The notes: a model not told the origin generated them from the sequence alone. A DNA stretch of 64,000 bases from Zerene cesonia (GCF_012273895.1 NC_052119.1:2356001-2420000); one strand, 5' to 3'; positions 51,433-62,933 are shown, counted from the stretch's first letter. Numbers and translations are program-made.

Positions 51433-54400
51433 ATGAGAAAATTTTCGGAATCTCACAAGGAGCAATGCAAGTAAGACGTCATAAAAGTACCTAAAAAGTA
51501 TTTGGAAAATGTCAGATAAACATATTTGCAATATCACTGCTCTGATTTAAATGTTATCACATTTATATCACAAATGTGAAAGTTTATTTGTTCGGATGTT
51601 ATATCGTCAACCATACATATTTATAATATAAAAGAAAATCACGTCACTTATAACTCAAGAACAACTGAACTGATTTTTTTTTTGTTCGTTTACGTTATCA
51701 CCATACAAATAGTTATATATAATAATAGCCAGTTCCACCCCATTATGTTAAATATCCCTCCAAGAAGTTGCGCATGTATAAACTCCTATCATTTACTAAC
51801 TAAATTCATCCGAACATGACATGCGAACGTAACGTTATCGAACTGAATTGCTATTGCTTTTAGGTCCGATTTTCGCCTTGCATTTCGCTGCACACTATCC
51901 TTTTCAACCCTGAGTTAAAGCTTATCTATCATATAATGCAATAATATAGAAATATCACAATGTAAAAAAAAATACAATCATATTAAAATGACATCGTTGA
52001 AATATCAAAAAAACAATCAATTAGAACACATTCTTGAAATGGTTGGATAATACTTTATATATTGGAATAAGCTGTACTAACCATTGAAAAATCAGCCCTT
52101 AATAAGCCCCGATCCAGCTAGTTGTTATTTATACCTAATTTAGTAATAAAATCTAAAAGTATATTAATTTACATCCGGATTATATATATCCAATTTAGTA
52201 GACATTTAAACATTTACCTATAAGTTACACTGTAAAATGACAACGTTATACAATATTCTATTTTATAAGGTAAAGTGTTTAGGAGCAAAGAAAATACTGT
52301 ATCCATTATGTTAGATGAGAGCTTACTCTTCATGATGTTATAAAGATTGATGTTACTTTTGCCTCGACTAATATATGTTTTCATTATTTTTGTTTTGACG
52401 TTAACAAATTTTGCAGTATAAGATTCCATTTCTTGATTCTGCGTATATCTGCTTTTTTGATGAATTAAAATATGACTCAAATGATAAATCAAAATGAATA
52501 TTCAGGGCGTATACAATGGATTAGCGATTGATTGCTTGTAAACATTTGCCTGTAACTATCTTTTATCAAATCGATTAAAGTCGATATAATAGATACATTA
52601 TATCTGATGCATATATTTATATTATGTATATTGTATATATGTACTACTTGAAACACACTTATTTGTTATAGACATTGATATTTAATGTCTATAGCTTAGA
52701 TTTTCCGCCATTGCATCGTATAGTGCCTTATATCTACATTCACCCTTAGCAACCTCTTTACCTGTAATTACGAAGAAAATGCTATAAAAAATAGTATCGA
52801 TTTTTGTATTGAAGGTCTGTGTCTCTGGACATACCGCGGGTTCAGCGTTCAGTGAAGCAGTTCCCGACGGGTTCTAAGTATGAAGGCACGTGGGATGTGT
52901 TGGGTATGAGCGGATATGGAGTGTACAAATTTCCCAATGGTATTCTTACTTGTATTTGACCTACAATGTTAATGTTCCCCAGTGCTAGTAGTTTTATGCG
53001 CAATGTTCTATTTATTAAATGGCGAGGAATTAATTTTTGGCAAAACCTTTTTGAACAATTTTTACTGCGTCTGAAATGTCCAGTATAAAAAAAAACTTAA
53101 CTATAGCATCGCGTATATCGACAACTTAGTACTCATATGAAAAAATTACTGTTTCATAATTCCTTTTGAATAAAACAATCTAGAAGAAAATTACAAAAGC
53201 AACTAACTAAATTCTTCTTTTGTGGGGCCGATATTGACTTTTATAATGAAACACGTACTAATTTGTATTCCACCTGCGTACCGCAGTTACCTATTTTTTA
53301 AGGAGATCCCTGAATTTTTATAACGCTATTATTCTTCATTATGATCTTTGTTTTAATGTCTTGCAGTCAATTTTCTTTTTTTTCTTTACTGCTTTCCTTA
53401 ACAAAGCATATAGTAGCAGGACTAGATTTCGACAAATAATTATAAATATGAAATTAATATGGTTACTATGTCATAAATATACAGATGTTATATACGAAGG
53501 AGAATTTGAAGATGGGCTTTTCCACGGACGCGGGGAACTGATTTATCCAAGTGGGGAAGTCCTCAAAGGGCAGTGGAAGAGAGGGGCGTTGATTGACAGG
53601 AATCTTATATTTTCCGACGGCTTGGAATATAGCGATATAGACTGGAATTATTGCCGCATGCCCGATAGAAGGTTGGTTGTTTGCTGCAAAGTGTGAATGT
53701 GAATACAATATATATGAAATTATGTTCTCTTTATAAAGAAAAGATCTCTAAGATGTGAGAGCTATTTTCATCGCCTAGTATCGAAGTAGTACAAGGAGAA
53801 CATAAATTGTAGCACGTAATGAGAGCAGTCTCATAGAGTCTTAAGAGCATCACAAGATTAAATTAGTCTTACCAAGCCTCTCATTTTATCCTATAAATCC
53901 ATTTCGTGTAATAATTTATATCTAAACCTGTAGAACAAATGATGAAGCATTATTTAGTTTAAAATTCTACCAACAAAACGATTTTTACTAAAAAATGCAT
54001 CTCTCAAATGTATTTGTAGTTTAACCACAAATCAGCTAAGTATATTTTTCATCTTTACTTAACTAGATTCACAATCGAGTACAATACTGGCTTGCAACCG
54101 GCTGGGCAATCCTACATGACTCCTGAGCAGCCGCCACGTGAAATACCCATCGGTTATTATGATACTGGCGACGGCTTTTTTGACCCTAAAACCAAAGTTG
54201 TATACAGTATACATGACCTCACTGCTATAATTAGGTAAGCAAATTATTCATATTAATATTCACTTTTTTTTTCATATTTATATCTTTATATTCTTAAGGA
54301 ATTTGAACACGTCGGCATCTTTAAAGAGAAGATTATACCGATAGACAATTTATTTTTAAGGAAGTGTTAACTAGTATACAATGACGGCGTGTCTGCTTTA

Positions 54401-56225
54401 TCTACTATCCCGCCTCGATCATTAAATAGCTGACTGCACAAGTTATTCATCGGATAATGCTCGAGTCGTCTCGTATTACCACCTATCGTTTTATCGTTGA
54501 ACGTACCAAAAGGAAAAAATCTCTTTTAAATTAAATTTAAGCGACATTAATGAAACAGAAGTTCTACATATATGATATTATAATGTTAATAAAACAAGTA
54601 TGTATTGAGAATGGGATCCAATGAAGTGAAGAGTTGGGGAATGGTGACCTAAAATACATGTCATTCAACTACCTATTTTTGGCACAATTGTTTCACTTAA
54701 TTTTTATAACGAAATAAAATGAACTCATTTTACTGTTAATTTAAGGTTTCAAAAATTAAGCTCATAACATAAACTTCTTCGTCCTTTAACTCTGTTACAA
54801 AGATGAATTGTTAATCATGTTCAAAAACATAATGTTTAAACAATTACCTTAGGCATACAGTTGATGTGTATAATTTCCTTAACTGGATCTCTTTACCTAC
54901 AGTAGTATGTACAATATTTCATGTCTTTTTATATTTTATTCCCTGAAATAAACAAAAATGCTGTTTACAGATCTCCTTCAGTTCGTGAACAAAAGTGGAT
55001 TATAGACAACTGTAGAACGAATCCACTTCCTCCATTAGGACCTCGAAAAGATCTTTACGAAGAATGGAGCGAGCCGCTTTTAAATTTGCGATCTAAAGAA
55101 CACCATCCCTCCACTATAATTTCTTCCAAGTCAATGTATTCTCTTAGCTATCAAGATATGGAAGTAAGTATATTAAAGTAATATTATATCAATGAATTTT
55201 CTTATAAAGCATAGAGCGTAATAATGCTGAAATTATCCAATCTTTAAATGACATAAAATAACACGGCAGTATCAAAAATTATATCAATTCTTGTAAGATC
55301 AAACATTGGTAGATAAAATACGTGAACACCAAACAGATATTTATCAACAATTTTTTCTTCAGGTGGACAAGCTAAAAAATATACGTCAATCCATATCAGA
55401 ATTTTCTTCTGGTTAATAGAATATTTATATGTAAATTATGATATTCATTTAATAGATAGAACACTATTTATAATTTAACGCTTCAAAGGAATTAACACTA
55501 ATAACAATAGATGATAGAAGTTTTAAAGATTAATTTAATATTAATGGATATTATACCTAATTCTTTTAATTTATTAAGATAATCGTTTTATGATTATAGA
55601 ATTGTTATAGTTTTAAAAATATAAATTTGTAATATAATATTGAATTTTATTCTTATTTAAAAAGTGTACACCTAACCTTATTCTTTGAGAAAGTTACAAA
55701 GTTTTAAAATTGTGTTCTTAAATTTTACTTCTAATGCTCATGTTTACTCTAGAATCTAGATCATCTCCTATATGATATAAACCTATTTTTTCGTTTATAT
55801 AATACTACGTTACCTATATTACATTCAACATATAATGCGTTTTATACGGTCTTATGATACTTTCCGTCCACGTTTTCAGAGAAAAATATAAACAATCCCG
55901 AGGTTTTACCGGTATAGCTATCGTTCCCGTAGTATTCAAATAATCTTTGTTCCAATTTTAATCCAAATCTGTTATGTAGTTTAGGCATGACGAATATACA
56001 GACAGACAGAGTTACTTTCACATTTATAATATTAATAGTGATTGTTTAAATTTATTGAAATGAAACGTTATTAATACTTTAATGAGACATTTTTTTGGCA
56101 TTTTATTTTATTTTTTAAAAACATGTTGTTTATCATTACAGGATATCCATGAATACGGTACTTGCTATTGGAGGAAGCCTTCAGAAGGCCCTTGGACCAA
56201 ACGTTTTATAACGTTCGAATCTTAA
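51433..56225 (+). CDS. MORN5: MORN repeat-containing protein 5
   Basis: Six exons, predicted 264 aa: 51433..51470, 52815..52939, 53485..53671, 54067..54234, 54971..55163 and 56142..56225; phases fit at every junction. MORN repeats (about residues 32-88: KYEGTW, IYEGEFEDGLFHGRGEL, LKGQWKRG) precede the MORN5-specific part: FSDGLEYSDIDWNYC, TGLQPAGQ, PPREIPIGYYDTGDGFFDP and WIIDNCRTNP line up in order with vertebrate MORN5. That protein is about 160 aa and associated with sperm/ciliary structures in other animals. This one is longer at both ends. The start is the least certain part: the first exon's frame stays open back to a good acceptor at 51394-51395, so an upstream exon may exist. A second, in-frame terminal exon at 55363..55416 could replace the last one. 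The next gene, DNAJC21, starts 0.8 kb downstream on the same strand. Confidence 0.88.
52667..52693. repeat. Short palindrome in MORN5 intron 1
   Basis: tatagacatt at 52667-52676 pairs exactly with aatgtctata at 52684-52693 across a 7-base loop. Ten-bp arms in AT-rich DNA may be chance. Confidence 0.5.
55363..55416 (+). CDS. MORN5: Possible alternative terminal exon of MORN5
   Basis: A strong acceptor (ttttttcttcag) precedes an open frame of 17 codons plus stop, VDKLKNIRQSISEFSSG, in the same phase (0) as the terminal exon at 56142. Splicing exon 5 to it would end the protein 10 residues shorter, with a different tail. No donor that keeps frame follows, so it would be a last exon. No expression evidence is available. 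Confidence 0.4.
   Translation: MDKLKNIRQSISEFSSG
55880..56042 (+). repeat. RTE-type tail copy in MORN5 intron 5
   Basis: 'caaatctgttatgtagttta' followed by 'ggcatgacgaatatacagac' and 'gagttactttcacatttata' ending 'ataatattaatagtg' is the RTE tail in forward orientation. It lies about 100 bases before the terminal MORN5 exon. Confidence 0.65.
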
Positions 56226-56985
56226 TTATATATTTTTTTTAAATAATTGATTGATTTTTGTTTTAATTAAATAGTTATATTTGAATTTTAAATTTTATTT
56301 TTTATATTTAATTTGCTATACGTGTTTATACAAGTTACGCCATATTTCGCCATATTCGAAAGAAAAAGTTTGATTTAAATGGCTGTTGTTTTTCGATTTC
56401 AACATGAAAAAATTTTTTACCGTATATTGTGTTGTCCTCGCGGCTATTCAGGATTTTAAATTATTATTTTAAAAAGGGGATATCAAAGATTTTAAGTAAT
56501 TCAAATAAAAATGGCGTTCTCACAACACTGTCTTATCAGAAATACACATATTATTTCTTTTTCTAGCCAAAAATATAGGACTATTAAAATAATAAAAAGT
56601 ATTTACGTTTATTTATTCCATTCGTAGCCATAAAAGTCTTCAGGTATTTGGATATTGTGTAGGTTCAGCATAAGATTTAAGACTTACGTCAATGTCAACT
56701 CGTTATAAATTTACGAAAAAAGCATGGACGTCGTCTAAAATTTTAGACGGACGTCCTTTTACTGCTTAAAAAGTATAAGTGCAAATAAGTTAAAGAAATA
56801 AAATAAATGTAAGAAATCGTATATGAATGATCTCAATAATTTAGTTCCTATAATATATACGAACGTTAAAAAGTATTTAATCCTCGTTATATCTACCGAA
56901 TATTGATATATTTTCACCCAGGTTATATATGTTTGCGGTCTTGCGGCACATTATTTGTTAGTGTTTGTGTGTTTTGCTGCATAAA
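56226..56985. promoter_or_regulatory. DNAJC21: MORN5-DNAJC21 intergenic region
   Basis: About 760 bases between two genes on the same strand. The DNAJC21 promoter and 5' UTR should lie in its right half (for example near 'tttgcggtcttgcggcacat', 56931-56950). I see no clear TATA box. MORN5 has no canonical AATAAA close to its stop. Confidence 0.4.
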
Positions 56986-57000
56986 ATGAAAACAGAATGA
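56986..57000 (+). promoter_or_regulatory. DNAJC21: Four-codon upstream ORF overlapping the DNAJC21 start
   Basis: ATGAAAACAGAATGA: an upstream ATG reads Met-Lys-Thr-Glu and stops at a TGA that shares bases with the main start (ATGA). Ribosomes that translate it would end exactly at the DNAJC21 start codon. This could reduce or couple initiation, as known for other short uORFs. Visible directly in sequence; effect is inferred. Confidence 0.55.
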
Positions 57001-60000
57001 AGTGCCACTACGAAGTTCTGTGTATCTCGCGAGATGCAAGTGCATCTGACATCAAAAAAGCCTACCGCAAACTTGCGTTGCAGTGGCATCCGGATAAAAA
57101 CCTAGAAAACTTACAGGAAGCAAAAGAACAGTTTCAACTTGTTCAAACTGCCTATGAAGTTCTTTCTGATCCCCAAGAACGCGCTTGGTAAGTCTCAAAA
57201 TAACTATATAATTATTTAAATACATTTTCACCATTCAAATACAACAATCAACTCATAAAAATAAAAAACATTAAATTATAATTTATAGGTATGACAATCA
57301 CCGTGAGCAGCTATTGAAAGGAGCAGGGAGTTCATACAATGATGATAGCCTTGATGTATATCCTTACTTTAGTCCGTCCTGCTACAAAGGCTTTGGAGAT
57401 GATCCACAAGGATTTTATGCAGTCTATTTTGAAGTAGGTTTTTAAAATTATTTTTTTATATATCGCAATTGTTTTGTAGGTATTAAAGTAAATATTATAT
57501 TTATGATGTAGTTATTTGTGTATGTGTTACAAATAAAATGAAATTTCCTATAATCAATTTACATGAATATTAAGTGACAGAATTGTTTATATATTCTAAA
57601 AAAATGTTTAATTTCATTGAAGTATTAAGTAATAATATTTCAATGAAAAATTTTTCTTTATTATCTATTGCATGCTGTAGTTATAATGATTTATTTTTTA
57701 ACCAGCTTGTATCTTTTTTAATTTCAGGTCTTCTCCAAATTGGCTACTGAAGAAACAGACTTCCTTGATGATCCTGAAGATGTGGCTAAAATTCCAAAGT
57801 TTGGAAATTCCTCAACCCCTTATGAAGAAGTCCATGAATTTTATGCATATTGGATGGCCTTCTCTACCAACAAAAGTAATGTTACAATTACCTAAATAAT
57901 GTTACAGATATCATTCAAAACAAGTTACTGAACACAGATTACACAATTAAAGATGGTTGTTTAAAAAGAAACCCATATAATTTTGCAGCATGTATTGCAT
58001 AGAAATACAATTATAAATTTAATTGTAGAATGCAGAATTTACGATATTGCTTGCTACATCATAATTTAGAGATATCTTTCTTATAAGAAATCTATATCGC
58101 ACAGTGCAACCTTTAAAAATGTGAGATGTTATTTGATGCAAAAATTAGTGAACAGGGGCAGCTCTAGCTCATGGAGGGCCCATGTGCAATGTAACCCTGC
58201 ACTATAGGTTAAGCCGCCCCTGCTAGTGAACTGATTTGATAACCATAAATTTTAGTAATAATATCCAGGTATGATACGAAACTGGGAACAGTAATTACAA
58301 GTCACTTGATAATGAAATCTTCCAGTGTAAGCTCATAATTACCTCAATTGGATGTAAAGTAAATCAAGAGTCATCTAAAGATATAAAGAATTAGTATTTT
58401 AGTTAAGGTATCCTGATATATATTTAATGCTAATTATTATGACATTTTCCAGGCTATGTTTGGCTCGATCAATATGAAATATCACAAGGCGATAACCGTC
58501 GCGTTATTAAATTAATGGAAAAGGAAAATAATAAAATTAGACAGAAAGCCCGCAAAGAAAGAAATGAAGAGATCAGAAGACTAGTCAGTTATGTTCGTAG
58601 ACGAGATAAAAGAGTCCTCGAACATACCAAGCTATTGCAAGAGAAGGCTGAAGAAAATAAACGAAAGGTTTAATAAAAATATGTTTAAAATTATTTTTGA
58701 CCTCCTCTTGTAGTGGTATAGTGATGCCTAACCAAAAATAGATGGCAAATAAATAAAATAGATTAATTACAACTTAAAACTAGATATGCTTTAATTATAT
58801 TTATGTCATTTTACAGGCAGAACAAGTGAGACGTGAAAGGATAATTCAAAGACAAAAAGAAATAGAGGAGGCTAAAATGAAAGAAGGAGGTTCTTCATTT
58901 TTGCAAAGTGAAGATTATCAAAAAAAATTGAGTGAAATAGAATCATTGCTAGCTGAAGAGTTTGGCTTTTCTTCTGATGATGATACTATCTCTGAAGGAG
59001 GTATGGAGAGTAGCAATGAAGATAGTTCTAAAACAGAAGAGGTAATTTCGCAAAGTAATCTATTACTAGCTTGGTTAGACAGAGTTTTAAACAAAGTGTA
59101 GTTAATTATTAAAATGTTTTTATTATTCTTTTAGCCAAGTGAAGCATCGAGAGCTACAAAATTTTCACCAAAAGGGAAAGCTGCTCTAAAAAATCTCTAC
59201 TGTTCAGCTTGCAATAAGCTATTCAAAAATATCAATTCTTTCGAAAATCATGAAAATAGTAAGAAACATAAGGAGAATGTTGCAAGTATGACACTTGATG
59301 ATGATATTGACATATCTGATGGCCAAGAAGAAGATAGCGATGGTAAAAACAGTGACCAAATTGGGGAAGAGAAAGTCAAAAAAGTCAATGGACAAACAGA
59401 GGATGAAGAAGTGGGAAATTCTACTTCTGATATTGAAGACAATATAAGAGAGACTTTAAGTGATGATTCAGACAAGGTCCAGGTAACTAATAATTTTATA
59501 TCTACTATATAAAAATAAGTCGGGTTTTCCTTCCTGACGCTATAACTCCAGAACGCACGAACCGATTTCCACGGTTTTGCATTCGTTGGAAAGGTCTTGG
59601 GCGTCGTGAGGTTTATAGCAAAGAAAATTCCGGAAAAATTTCAACAGAAAAGCGGGAAAAACGAAGCCATCTGGTGGCGAAACGGAGTTCGCCGAGTTTG
59701 CTAGTAATAGATAAAACTTTAATCCTTTCACTGTTAATAATAAATTGTCTGAATATATGTATTTTGAAAATCGGTTCTTTATTTAATTAGCTTTCTATGC
59801 AAGGTTTGACTTGATTACTTGACATAATCCAAAACAACCTTTTTAATATAAAATAATATTATCTTGTTTATTTCTGTTTTTGAAACAAAGAATTCATTTT
59901 TCTATATCTATAGAACAATTTGTCTTTATTCTTTTTTTTAAGACCAATTTTTCATACTGCTTCATTTTATTTTAGGCCCTACCAAAAAGTCACAAGAAGA

Positions 60001-60512
60001 AAAAGAATAAGAAGAAGTCATTTATTCCAATGCCAGAAAGTGAAGGTAATGACAGTCACGATGAAATGAGTTTTAATGAAATTGAAGGGCCGGCACGCAG
60101 CAGAAAAGCAAAGAAATTCAATATGCTCAAAAGTCAAATTCAAGCTAAGAAGGAAGCCAATCTCAAGAAAGGTTCACAGTCACAGACATCTACCGAAAAC
60201 CTGTATGAAGTATCTAGCACTACACCTACTGATGATGCTCTAGGTGAAGCTGCTTTACCGAGAGATAGGCCTACATTACCCAAAGTACAAAGAAATGTAA
60301 AGCCTAAAAAACTAGTTGATAGGAAATCTGTACGGACAAAAGTAAGTGAGACAGAGGACTCCAGTAGTGCAGTTAATCTTAGATGTGTTGTTTGTCAAAC
60401 AGACTTCCCATCCAAGAATAAACTCTTTGAACATTTGAAAAAGACAGGCCACTCTGTCCCACTTCCTCAAACTAGCTTTGCTCAAAAGAAAGGAAAAAGA
60501 GCAAATAGGTAA
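56997..60512 (+). CDS. DNAJC21: DnaJ homolog subfamily C member 21
   Basis: Seven exons, predicted 602 aa: 56997..57187, 57289..57433, 57728..57875, 58453..58667, 58817..59041, 59135..59482 and 59976..60512, all in phase. Residues 1-65 are a J domain with the HPD motif at 31-33 that triggers Hsp70 ATP hydrolysis. A charged coiled-coil-like stretch (about 165-270) follows. A U1-type C2H2 zinc finger is at 331-353 (CSAC...H...H), then an acidic region, a lysine-rich nuclear/nucleolar signal near 431-438, and a second C2H2 finger at 561-583 (CVVC...H...H). This order is exactly DNAJC21 (yeast Jjj1). It stimulates Hsp70 on cytosolic pre-60S ribosomal particles to release shuttling factors during large-subunit maturation. 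Human DNAJC21 is about 530-580 aa, so the length is normal. Introns 3 and 6 carry small transposons. Confidence 0.97.
58153..58222. mobile_element. 70-bp hAT-type MITE in DNAJC21 intron 3
   Basis: The ends are inverted repeats: CAGGGGCAGCT at the left and AGCCGCCCCTG at the right (one mismatch over 11 bp). CAGGG-type ends are usual for hAT elements. The flanks are an 8-bp direct repeat with one difference, TTAGTGAA at 58145-58152 and CTAGTGAA at 58223-58230, the duplication length hAT transposases make. The 70-bp body has no coding capacity, so it was moved in trans. Confidence 0.8.
59501..59704 (+). mobile_element. 204-bp non-autonomous Helitron-like element in DNAJC21 intron 6
   Basis: It begins with TC (tctactatataaaaataag) and ends with CTAG. 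The host bases on either side are A and T, the usual Helitron insertion site. Seven bases before the CTAG end is a hairpin: GGCGAA (59676-59681), loop ACGGAG, TTCGCC (59688-59693). There are no terminal inverted repeats or target duplications. All these are Helitron hallmarks. No Rep/helicase is encoded. It lies 18 bases after the exon 6 donor site. Confidence 0.85.
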
Positions 60513-60610
60513 ACATCAACATTTTAGTTAGGAAGAAATATGAATTATTATCTGAGAATCATAACGATTTTCTTTATCTCTCTACAAAATGTAAAATGAC
60601 TATCATTCTA

Positions 60611-60623
60611 TTTATTAAATAAA
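60611..60623. terminator. Palindromic two-way poly(A) signal between DNAJC21 and TMEM230
   Basis: The 13-base sequence TTTATTAAATAAA holds AATAAA on the + strand (60618-60623) and AATAAA on the - strand (60616-60611). It could end both convergent genes: DNAJC21 stops at 60512 and TMEM230 at 60789. If used in both directions, the 3' ends would overlap or abut. Confidence 0.55.
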
Positions 60624-60788
60624 ATTATGAATCATCAAACTATAGCTATATGAAGTGTTTAATTTAAAAACCAACTTACTTTAAATATTTATATTAAATC
60701 TTTAAGATTCCTTAAGCTAAATACATACAACTTACAGAACATATAAATAAATACACTTAAGTTGTATAGTCATGTATACAAAACTAGA

Positions 60789-61130
60789 CTATTCAAATTC
60801 AGGAATGTCTGAAAAACTATAACCTGGATACTCTTTGTACGCACAGTATGCTATTCTCATATGATAAGCACCAGGCAGAAACATAATACATCCTAATAGA
60901 ATTATTGGCCATAAACGATCAGAGTATTTTGTATCAATATGACCAGTTACTATTAGACTTCCTACAATCAATAATATCGAGCCCACGATGAACAAAAATG
61001 CGGCTAGAGATATTGCTTTCCAAGGTATCTTCTGTGGAGGTGTTTCAAATTGTGAGTCGCAAAAACCACTGTCATCGTTTGGGACACGAGTATATCCATT
61101 ACCTGGTCTTCCAAACCTGAACCTTGACAT
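60789..61130 (-). CDS. TMEM230: Transmembrane protein 230
   Basis: A single coding exon of 113 aa. Two hydrophobic segments at about residues 39-61 and 73-93 are separated by a short polar loop. PPQKIPWKAISLA, FLPGAYHMRIAY and GYSFSDIPEFE match conserved blocks of TMEM230 in vertebrates. The protein is a small integral membrane component of synaptic, recycling and other vesicles, implicated in trafficking. An acceptor (ttatttACAG) ends at 61136 on the - strand, four bases before the ATG, so at least one non-coding 5' exon lies to the right; I could not place it. It is convergent with DNAJC21. Identification is secure. Confidence 0.97.
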   Translation of the reverse strand: MSRFRFGRPGNGYTRVPNDDSGFCDSQFETPPQKIPWKAISLAAFLFIVGSILLIVGSLIVTGHIDTKYSDRLWPIILLGCIMFLPGAYHMRIAYCAYKEYPGYSFSDIPEFE

Positions 61131-61878
61131 ATTCTCTGTAAATAAAAAAAAATTAACACATGGAAACTGCCATTTACATACATTTTATATATTTTAAATA
61201 AAATTAACCAATAAATGGAGCAACAACAACTACTACCTACAACCTCAACCACTCTGCTATATAGTAAAATAATTATTGTTTCTTTTTATAAAAATCTACA
61301 AATTTATTACAGATAACATTTCATGGCATTCTGCTGTAATCTTACTGAAATCAATATAAACACAATGATATCAGTTTGTAAATAAAAATTGACATTGACA
61401 TTTATGACACAGTTAATACATTATACAGATATATAACTTAAAGCTCACAGATGTATAAAGAACCTGTACTGAATGGAAACCTTGGATGTTAATCCTACCA
61501 TGGTTTATTCCTATAACACTGTGCCTTTTAGTTTTTGCTCGCAGATTCGGGACTAAGATGTTTTACCAAGATAAAAAGTAGTTTATATCGCTTCGACGCG
61601 AAGTGACAGGAGAACAAAAACATTTTCACAATTTATAATATAATGCTCTGATTATTCGACAAACGTGCGTTGTTACCCATTTATAAATGCAATGCATATT
61701 AAATTAAAAACCGACAATATGCTCGCTGAGTCTCCAATGTGGCGAACGCTCTACGATAACCGATTTTACTATTCGATCCCTGACGTATTTTTATATATAG
61801 GTATTTAACATAGTTGCATTAAATACCTTTTACATTATCGTGTTAAATAACGAAATATATCTATGTAAATTAAAGTAA

Positions 61879-62075
61879 GCAGTGGTGGCTCAGTGGTGAG
61901 AACCTCGGACTTCAAAATCGATAAGTCGAGTTTCGAGACCGGGCGAGCATGCAGGAAATAAATTGATTTTTCAATTTATCTGCGCATGTAGATAACATCA
62001 CCACTGCTTAAAACGGTGAAGGAAAACATCGTGAGGAAACCGGCATGCCGAAAAAAAGAAACAGTATGGTAATCT
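61879..62075 (+). mobile_element. tRNA-derived SINE with pol III boxes
   Basis: The head 'gcagtggtggctcagtggtg' carries an A box (tggctcagtggt), and 'gtcgagtttcgagaccgggc' about 35 bases on holds a B-box-like sequence, together an RNA polymerase III promoter. The body contains 'catcgtgaggaaaccggcat', also present in the 3' SINE piece at 42.5 kb. The spacing is that of a tRNA, but the sequence runs on for about 130 more bases, so it is a SINE and not a tRNA gene. Confidence 0.75.
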
Positions 62076-62340
62076 GTGTGTTACAGAGCAATTATAAAGA
62101 CTTATACTATATAAGACTTATAATATAACCCTAATGTTTACGTTTTTAAGACATATTCATCATTTACTAAATGTTGGGTTTTACAAAAATATACCGTATT
62201 TAATAAATTGCGCAAAAACTCTATTGTAATTATTTCTAAAAAAAGATTTACAGAATTAGATAAAAAAAATTCATATATGTCTCGAATTTCCGGAAATTAC
62301 TGTACCTTTGACAATAGGATGTCTCGTGTTTTTTCTTATT

Positions 62341-62580
62341 CATAGCGGGCAACTGAGGCGGTGGTTTATCTGACGGAAAGCAATCACCACTGCCCGTGAA
62401 CCTTTGAAGAGGTAGGGACTGCAAATGCGTTGCCCAATGTTAAGAGGGTACAAAGGAATGGACTCGGGGAGGAAAAGGATACGAGCTTCCGTCTCCTCCA
62501 CTCACCGAACGAAACACAGTAGCAAAAATAGTAGCATTATTTCACGCCGATCTTGTATGGGGGTGTGGTACTGCAATATT
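62341..62580 (-). repeat. Interspersed repeat, 'gatcgcttaccatcag' family, reverse
   Basis: On the - strand 'cacgggcagtggtgattgct' precedes 'ttccgtcagataaaccaccg', matching the arrangement of the 22.1 kb family in opposite orientation. It extends further left in family terms ('gggcaacgcatttgcagtcc'), so this copy is longer. The frame 62425..62613 falls in it and is not a gene. Confidence 0.55.
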
Positions 62581-62933
62581 TTGTTCAAAGTAATTTATGA
62601 GATAATAAAATAAAGGTTTGCTATTTCGGTTCATCGTACCGTTTAAAATTCACAAAGATTTTGATCGAATATTTACGAGGCATAAGCACAACACTTAGTA
62701 ACTGCAATGCCCTTGACCTAACCGGACCTCCGCAGTATATTTACATATGAATAAATTCTGTTTTTGCATGGTTTCTCAGCAACATTTTAATAAGCACAGA
62801 GACAAATGTAATAAATACATTGATCGTGAATTGCATACAGAGGTTGACGGTCTTAAAATTTATTGAAAAAAGAAATAAATACTGTTACGGTAAATTTTAT
62901 TGGTTGTATTGAAAGCTAAAGATGTTTATAAAA

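Noticed and set aside
56142..56225. Joining the exon at 55363 to the exon at 56142 in one transcript
   Set aside because: A weak donor (GTTAAT) at the end of 55363..55412 would put 56142 in a frame that stops after two codons, so the two are better read as alternatives.
59248..59731. Minus-strand frames of 75 and 63 codons
   Set aside because: The first is antisense to the acidic region of DNAJC21 exon 6; the second lies in the Helitron-like element.
61004..61252. 82-codon minus-strand frame upstream of TMEM230
   Set aside because: Overlaps TMEM230 in another frame and reads across its splice acceptor.
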